Origin: Holdemania filiformis DSM 12042
GTDB lineage: Bacteria > Bacillota_I > Bacilli_A > Erysipelotrichales > Erysipelotrichaceae
Assembly: GCF_000157995.1 (NCBI RefSeq)
Contig: NZ_GG657557.1
Location: 268,576 to 324,211, forward strand
Length of the DNA: 55,636 nt
Reading direction: 5' to 3'
Part shown: positions 51,458 to 55,636 of the stretch, one piece after another
How the letters are laid out: the number at the start of each line of letters is the position of its first letter
How positions within the stretch are numbered: position 1 is the stretch's first letter
Program-made: the position numbers and the translations under genes
Notes under the pieces: model-generated
What the model saw: only the letters and a program-made list of their open reading frames with translations
What the model was told of the DNA's origin: nothing
The model's database searches: none

Positions 51458-51895
51458 ATGCAAAAACAAAGAGTAAAGACCAGTATGTCTGTACCAGAGA
51501 TGGGCAAAATGCTTGGGCTTGGTAAAGTAGAATCCTACTGGTTGGTTAAAAAGAACTATTTCAAAACAATTCAAGTGGCCGGACGAATGAGAGTTATGCT
51601 GGATAGCTTTGAAGATTGGTATGCCGGCCAGTTCCACTATAAAAAAGTGGATGGTACACCGCCCGGAGAGAAATGGAGGCATACTACGATGTCAGTTCCG
51701 GAAATGGCGGATCTTTTGGGGCTGAAATCTGGCACAGCTTATGACCTTGTTAAAAGGGGCTATTTTGAGACGACCTTGATTGATCGAAGAATTCGTATCA
51801 TTACCAGCAGTTTTGAAGCCTGGTATCAAAAGCAAACTCATTATGTGAAAATCTCAGAAAGGAGCAATGAAAATGGCATCTATCGTGAAGCGTAA
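51458..51895 (+). CDS. Tandem excisionase-like HTH protein
   Basis: A 145-residue protein with two successive excisionase-type HTH units: MSVPEMGKMLGLGKVESYWLVKKNYFKTIQVAGRMRVML (about 10-48) and MSVPEMADLLGLKSGTAYDLVKRGYFETTLIDRRIRII (about 75-112), each followed by an SFE-x-WY segment. The duplication suggests cooperative binding of two adjacent sites. Binding site gaggagg. Its 3' end overlaps the integrase start by 23 bases. Confidence 0.82.
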   Translation: MQKQRVKTSMSVPEMGKMLGLGKVESYWLVKKNYFKTIQVAGRMRVMLDSFEDWYAGQFHYKKVDGTPPGEKWRHTTMSVPEMADLLGLKSGTAYDLVKRGYFETTLIDRRIRIITSSFEAWYQKQTHYVKISERSNENGIYREA

Positions 51896-53264
51896 AAGCA
51901 AATATTCTGTGGTGTATGATTACACAGATGAAAACGGAAAACGCAGACAGCGTTGGGAAACCTTCAGCACAAATGCAGAAGCAAAAAAACGAAAAAAGCA
52001 AATTGAGTATGAGCAGGACTCTGGAACCTTCTTTATTCCTACGGCAAAGACCCTGAACGATCTGCTCGATGAATATATGTCCATCTATGGTGTAAATACC
52101 TGGGCAATGTCAACATATGAAAGCCGCCGTGGTCTGGCGAGAAACTACATAACTCCTATTATCGGAGATATGTTACTATCCGACATCACTCCAAGGATGA
52201 TGGATAAGTATTACCGTGATCTGCTCTCTGTGAAAACGGTAAGCGTCAACAACCGCAAACCCACAAGCGAATATCTGACCCCGCATACAGTAAGAGAAAT
52301 TCACAAGCTACTTCGCAGTGCCTTTAATCAGGCGGTGCGTTGGGAACTAATCAGCCGTAACCCTGTCCTGAATGCGACACTTCCCAAAGAAGAACATAAA
52401 GAACGGGATATATGGACTGCCGAAACGCTGAGCAAGGCTATGGAAGTCTGTGATGATCCTATCCTCTCCCTTGCCTTAAATCTGGCGTTCTCCTGCTCTT
52501 TACGCATTGGTGAAATGCTGGGCCTTACCTGGGACTGCATTGATATTGCACCACAGAGCATAGAAAATGGTTCAGCTTATATATTCGTCAACAAAGAGCT
52601 GCAACGGGTTACACGAGGTGCATTGGACGATTTGAGCGACAAAGGTGTTATTAAGAAGTTTCCACCTTGCATAGCCAGTACCCATACTGCTCTGGTCCTG
52701 AAAGAGCCTAAAACCAAAACCAGTATTCGCCGCGTGTACCTGCCGAAAACAGTTGCCTATATGCTGGTAGAGAGAAAAAAAGAAATTGATGAGCTGATGG
52801 ATCTGTTTGGAGATGAATACATCGACAATAACCTGGTCTTTTGCTCCAGCAATGGCCGTCCGATGGAAAGCCAGGTGATTAACCGTGCTTTCAATAAACT
52901 TATCAAAGAAAACGGACTGCCTCATGTTGTATTCCATTCTCTCCGTCACTCCAGTATCACCTACAAGCTGAAACTCAATGGTGGCGATATGAAATCCGTC
53001 CAGGGCGACTCTGGTCATGCTCAGGTAAAAATGGTTGCAGATGTCTACTCTCACATCATCGACGAGGATCGCTGCATAAACGCTCAGCGATTGGAGGAAG
53101 CATTTTACTCATCCAAGACTCCTGACCCTGTTGAAGATACAGAGCCTAAAACTGCGGATACTGCCGTCACTGAAAGTGATGAAAGTGATGCAGCGAAGAT
53201 ACTGGAACTGCTTAAAAATCCCGAAACTGCCGCACTGCTCAAGCAGCTGGCAAAAGCTTTATAA
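51873..53264 (+). CDS. int: Tyrosine-type integrase
   Basis: Site-specific recombinase, 463 residues. The N-terminal arm-type DNA-binding segment (VVYDYTDENGKRRQRWETFSTNAEAKKR) precedes a SAM-like core-binding domain (about 55-165). The catalytic residues are Arg211 (LRIGEMLGL), His355-x-x-Arg358 (HSLRHSS), His382 (SGHAQVKM) and nucleophile Tyr392 (VYSHI). It ends 348 bases from the 3' end of tRNA-Arg, the expected position of an integrase beside its attachment site. ATG 51873 gives the best spacing from aaaggag. Confidence 0.95.
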   Translation: MASIVKRKSKYSVVYDYTDENGKRRQRWETFSTNAEAKKRKKQIEYEQDSGTFFIPTAKTLNDLLDEYMSIYGVNTWAMSTYESRRGLARNYITPIIGDMLLSDITPRMMDKYYRDLLSVKTVSVNNRKPTSEYLTPHTVREIHKLLRSAFNQAVRWELISRNPVLNATLPKEEHKERDIWTAETLSKAMEVCDDPILSLALNLAFSCSLRIGEMLGLTWDCIDIAPQSIENGSAYIFVNKELQRVTRGALDDLSDKGVIKKFPPCIASTHTALVLKEPKTKTSIRRVYLPKTVAYMLVERKKEIDELMDLFGDEYIDNNLVFCSSNGRPMESQVINRAFNKLIKENGLPHVVFHSLRHSSITYKLKLNGGDMKSVQGDSGHAQVKMVADVYSHIIDEDRCINAQRLEEAFYSSKTPDPVEDTEPKTADTAVTESDESDAAKILELLKNPETAALLKQLAKAL

Positions 53265-53285
53265 AGTCCCTCCCTCAGAAGAACG

Positions 53286-53308
53286 CCTCTCACTTTGTGA
53301 GAGGTTTT
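53286..53308 (+). terminator. Intrinsic terminator after the integrase gene
   Basis: Perfect 8-bp stem CCTCTCAC/GTGAGAGG (53286-53293, 53297-53304) followed by TTTT. It lies 21 bases after the int stop. Confidence 0.75.
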
Positions 53309-53350
53309 CTTCGTTTGAACCACTTTGCACAGTGACCAAACACTTTTTTT

Positions 53351-53523
53351 GTTAGCAAGGTTCTGAAAGCATTTTTGAGCGATGTTAGCAAATTCGCGAT
53401 TTTGTTTGCAACTTCCTCTAATTTCTGCTAACAAATGTTTGCAAGTTCCTTTGGTAAAAATCGAACCTCTGACTTACCGCCTTTCTTAGCAAAAGGCCAA
53501 ATCTCGTTAGCAAATGTTAGCAA
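53351..53523. repeat. Repeated GTTAGCAA motifs, candidate integrase arm sites
   Basis: Exact GTTAGCAA at 53351-53358, 53384-53391, 53506-53513 and 53516-53523; GTTTGCAA at 53404-53411 and 53437-53444; CTTAGCAA at 53485-53492; and the inverted CTGCTAAC at 53425-53432. The 348-base interval between int and the tRNA holds no gene. Repeated short motifs close to the element end are typical arm-type binding sites for the integrase N-terminal domain. Confidence 0.6.
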
Positions 53524-53571
53524 ACCAAGGTTTTTTGCAAAAAAGCCACAAAAGCCGCAGAAATAAGAAAA

Positions 53572-53604
53572 GCCGAAAACCCTGATAAATCAAAGGTTTT
53601 CGGC
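53572..53604 (-). terminator. Terminator for the tRNA-Arg transcript
   Basis: Perfect 10-bp stem GCCGAAAACC/GGTTTTCGGC (53572-53581, 53595-53604). On the minus strand it follows the tRNA 3' end and is succeeded by TTTTCTTA, so it can end tRNA transcription within or at the border of the element. Confidence 0.7.
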
Positions 53605-53612
53605 GTGTTTGC

Positions 53613-53689
53613 TGGCGTCCCTGGCGGGATTCGAACCCACGGCCTTTCGCTTAGGAGGCGAACGCTCTATCCTGCTGAGCTACAGAGAC
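53613..53689 (-). tRNA. tRNA-Arg (anticodon CCT), probable ICE attachment site
   Basis: Complete 77-base tRNA including encoded CCA. The acceptor stem GTCTCTG/CAGGGAC pairs fully (one G-T), the D arm is GCTCAGCAGGATAGAGC, the anticodon loop CTCCTAA has anticodon CCT (53653-53655 on the + strand) and the T arm is GTGGGTTCGAATCCCGC. The 3' end faces the integrase, so the element most likely entered at the tRNA 3' end and left the gene intact. The exact attachment core cannot be set without the left end. Confidence 0.93.
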
Positions 53690-53720
53690 TTATATTAAAT
53701 TGAGACTGGCAACGATCACT

Positions 53721-53790
53721 TTTCCCCGTAAGGCAGCTGGTAGAGCACAACCTTAGGAGGGCGGTGCTCTATCCAGCTGAGCTACGGAAA
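53721..53790. pseudogene. tRNA-derived long inverted repeat (tRNA relic)
   Basis: Two arms, 53721-53748 and 53764-53790, are inverted copies of a tRNA 5' half; the shared part corresponds to a D arm (AGCTGG-TAGAGCAC). The minus strand begins like tRNA-Arg (TTTCCGTAGCTCAGCTGGAT, then an anticodon-like CTCCTAA) but then turns back into the inverted arm instead of a 3' half. No T arm or matching acceptor 3' strand follows, so it is not a functional tRNA. Confidence 0.6.
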
Positions 53791-53914
53791 CAGGACATGG
53801 CATTTGGCGCTAACGACTCCTTATCCTCAGCGCTAATGCATGTCTTATTATAGCGGACTCCCCTCCGCTTTTCCAGTCCTATTTTAAACCTTCACTGCTT
53901 CCTGACCTAAAAAT

Positions 53915-53936
53915 GAAGCAGAGTTTCCCCTGCTTC
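53915..53936 (-). terminator. Terminator of the M3 peptidase gene
   Basis: Stem GAAGCAG/CTGCTTC (53915-53921, 53930-53936). On the minus strand it follows the peptidase stop and is succeeded by ATTTTT. Confidence 0.75.
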
Positions 53937-53949
53937 GCTTGTTTCTATT

Positions 53950-55636
53950 TTACAGACCTTTAACCTTTTCAGCAATCTCACTGACACAATCCGACGTGAA
54001 CGGATCCTTCAATCCGCTGCTGGTCAGAGCATCGCGGTATTTGAAATTCGTTGTGAACTGGGTGATCTGGTTGTAAGTGGATAACGCCTGATTCCGATCA
54101 TCCAGACTCTGCGCCCAGATTTCCAGAGCAGAAATCGCCGAGGTCGCGTAGCTGACATAATAGAACGGCGTTTCAAAATGATGATGAATTTCTACCCATT
54201 CATAATACAGCTCGCTGCCGGTAAACTGGTAGAAAATCTCAGAATGCAGCTCGTTAACTTCTTCCAGCGTCAGATCCGGATTGGCAAATACCGCCTGCTG
54301 GAATTCATCTTCCGCACAGCCCTGCAGAATCGAGCTGATCATGTTGTAAATCGAATAGATCTTCTGGCCTTCCGCCTGATCTGCACCGAAGAACTGATCA
54401 TAATACGGCTGCATCAACAGCTCCAGCGCCTGCGAGTGAATTTCCGCAGCATCCAGATTGTTGTTATCATTCCACTTCAATTCCGGCATCAGATAGAAGT
54501 TGTAGTAATGCCCGAATTCATGGACAACCGTGTCCGGCTGACGATAATCCGAGGAATTGATAAACATGAACGGCGCGGAATATTCATTAAGAATCGTCGT
54601 ATAGCCCGCGTGCATTTTATTCGGTTCCGCACTGAAATCATACAGTTTATTGCTCTGCATATAATCCAGAGCTTCGCTCATCTTGCTTGGAAATTCTTTC
54701 TGCAGCGCCGTTTTCAGGATCGGCAGCGCCGCTTCCAGATCGCCGTCGCCCGCCTGCATGCCGTTGATCGCATTCACCAGTTCATCATAATGATTGTTAA
54801 TCATCTGACCAAACGCCGGCAGCATTTCCGTTCTGATTTTCTCGCTGAAATTGTGCGCGTCTTCCGGCGTATAATCGCGACCTAAGACATCATAAGCATA
54901 ATCCGTATAGTTATCATAACCCAGCTTTTCTGCGATCTGAATGCGCAGGTCGCGCAGCTGCAGATAGATGCCGCCCAGTTCCGCGTTCTTCTTTTCATAA
55001 ATCTCGCTGTACGCCTGAATTCCCTCATCGGTGGTCAGGTCCAGATCGTCGATTGTAACGGTCTGACCATTCAGCTCCGTGGTGTATTCAGAAGCCAGCA
55101 GTTTTGTGTACTGCGTGACCAGATCGTTTTCCTGTTCGCTCAGTTCTTCAATCTCCGGCGAATTCAGCTTGGAATTGATCTCATAGCGTTCGATAAACTC
55201 TTCGCCCCAGGCTGCTTTTGCGGCTTCCTGATAGCTGGATTCCAGAATCGTGCCGGTCAGCTCGTTCATCCTGTTGTCCAGACGCGTATAATAGTTATCC
55301 AGCGTTGTCATTTCTTCTTCATAGAAGGCGTCGGTCGTATCAAGGTTGTAGTGAATCGTAGCCAAGGAATCCATCGTATCTAAATGCCGGATATCCTCCA
55401 GAATCTCATCATACAAGGCCAGCAGTTCGCTCTCCCTGTCCGCTTCCGCGGCCATCGCCTGACAGTCGGCGATCTTCTGATCCAATCCCTCCAGATCCGG
55501 CCGGACATACTCCATGCCGCCAAACGGATGCGGCTGATGCTCGACCGAAACGGCTTCTACCCACGGTGTCGGCGTTGCGGAAGGCGCCGGCGCCGGCGTG
55601 GATCCACAGCCGCTGAGCAGCAGGCTGAAGGCCGCC
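53950..55636 (-). CDS. M3 family oligoendopeptidase lipoprotein (5' end outside window)
   Basis: Chromosomal gene reading leftward, at least 561 residues, with its start beyond the right edge. The visible N-terminus AFSLLLSGC followed by a Pro/Ala/Thr-rich spacer is a lipobox, so the protein is anchored outside the membrane. The zinc site HEFGH lies in TVVHEFGHYYNFY, with the downstream NLDAAEIHSQALELLMQP block carrying the third ligand, as in M3 (PepF/thimet-like) peptidases. It would hydrolyse short peptides at the cell surface. Codon use and function are unrelated to the element, so it marks the host chromosome. Confidence 0.85.
   Translation of the reverse strand, partial: AAFSLLLSGCGSTPAPAPSATPTPWVEAVSVEHQPHPFGGMEYVRPDLEGLDQKIADCQAMAAEADRESELLALYDEILEDIRHLDTMDSLATIHYNLDTTDAFYEEEMTTLDNYYTRLDNRMNELTGTILESSYQEAAKAAWGEEFIERYEINSKLNSPEIEELSEQENDLVTQYTKLLASEYTTELNGQTVTIDDLDLTTDEGIQAYSEIYEKKNAELGGIYLQLRDLRIQIAEKLGYDNYTDYAYDVLGRDYTPEDAHNFSEKIRTEMLPAFGQMINNHYDELVNAINGMQAGDGDLEAALPILKTALQKEFPSKMSEALDYMQSNKLYDFSAEPNKMHAGYTTILNEYSAPFMFINSSDYRQPDTVVHEFGHYYNFYLMPELKWNDNNNLDAAEIHSQALELLMQPYYDQFFGADQAEGQKIYSIYNMISSILQGCAEDEFQQAVFANPDLTLEEVNELHSEIFYQFTGSELYYEWVEIHHHFETPFYYVSYATSAISALEIWAQSLDDRNQALSTYNQITQFTTNFKYRDALTSSGLKDPFTSDCVSEIAEKVKGL

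Noticed and set aside
53721-53790. Functional second tRNA-Arg
   Set aside because: Only a 5' half is recognisable; anticodon stem, T arm and acceptor 3' strand do not form.

Overview
The window is most of an integrative and conjugative element (ICE) of the Tn1549/CTn type found in gut Bacillota (Clostridia or Erysipelotrichia), together with its right-hand chromosomal junction. The gene set and order (PrgI, VirB4, CHAP hydrolase, DUF4315, DUF4366, topoisomerase III, CHC2/YodL/DUF4316 protein, TTRAP, giant methylase-helicase, DUF3848/DUF3849, MobC, CD1845, relaxase) are diagnostic of that family. The left end, with the coupling protein and remaining channel genes, lies outside the window. The host genus cannot be fixed from sequence alone.

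Layout. (1) 330-23771: conjugation and DNA-processing operon, all on the + strand. (2) 23842-25662: AT-rich AbiE-type toxin-antitoxin operon with a third, zinc-finger gene. (3) 25717-27249: MobA-like relaxase followed by a run of perfect inverted repeats that is a candidate oriT. (4) 27318-28332: divergent XRE regulator and SLOG-family protein. (5) 28374-46620: an 18-kb cargo island of about twenty co-directional, tightly packed genes. Nearly all recognisable members belong to immunity-protein or immunity-associated families (Imm17-, Imm51-, SUKH-, SUFU-, DUF2004-, DUF2185-, DUF3885-, DUF4241-, DUF4253-, DUF4259-, DUF4261-, DUF5713-like, CbrC). In its centre is a 2072-residue protein joining about seven such domains. 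No toxin gene is visible. (6) 46649-50227: WYL regulator, XRE/ImmA pair with an SOS-box-like promoter and palindromic operators, and two sigma-like proteins. (7) 50228-53264: structured non-coding stretch, MazF-like toxin, two excisionase-like HTH proteins and the tyrosine integrase. (8) 53351-53689: candidate integrase arm sites and tRNA-Arg(CCT), the likely attachment site. (9) 53721-55636: tRNA-derived inverted repeat and a chromosomal M3-peptidase lipoprotein gene cut by the window edge.

Working model (inference). The recombination module excises the element from tRNA-Arg, the XRE/ImmA pair senses DNA damage, MobC and relaxase nick oriT, and the VirB4-based channel transfers the strand. 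TopB, the CHC2 protein and the methylase-helicase process or protect the incoming DNA. AbiE stabilises the element. The cargo protects the new host against contact-dependent toxins of neighbours, like a Bacillota counterpart of the Bacteroidales acquired interbacterial defence loci. Two cargo genes carry single-base frameshifts, both explained by loss of one C from a short C run, so sequencing error should be considered.
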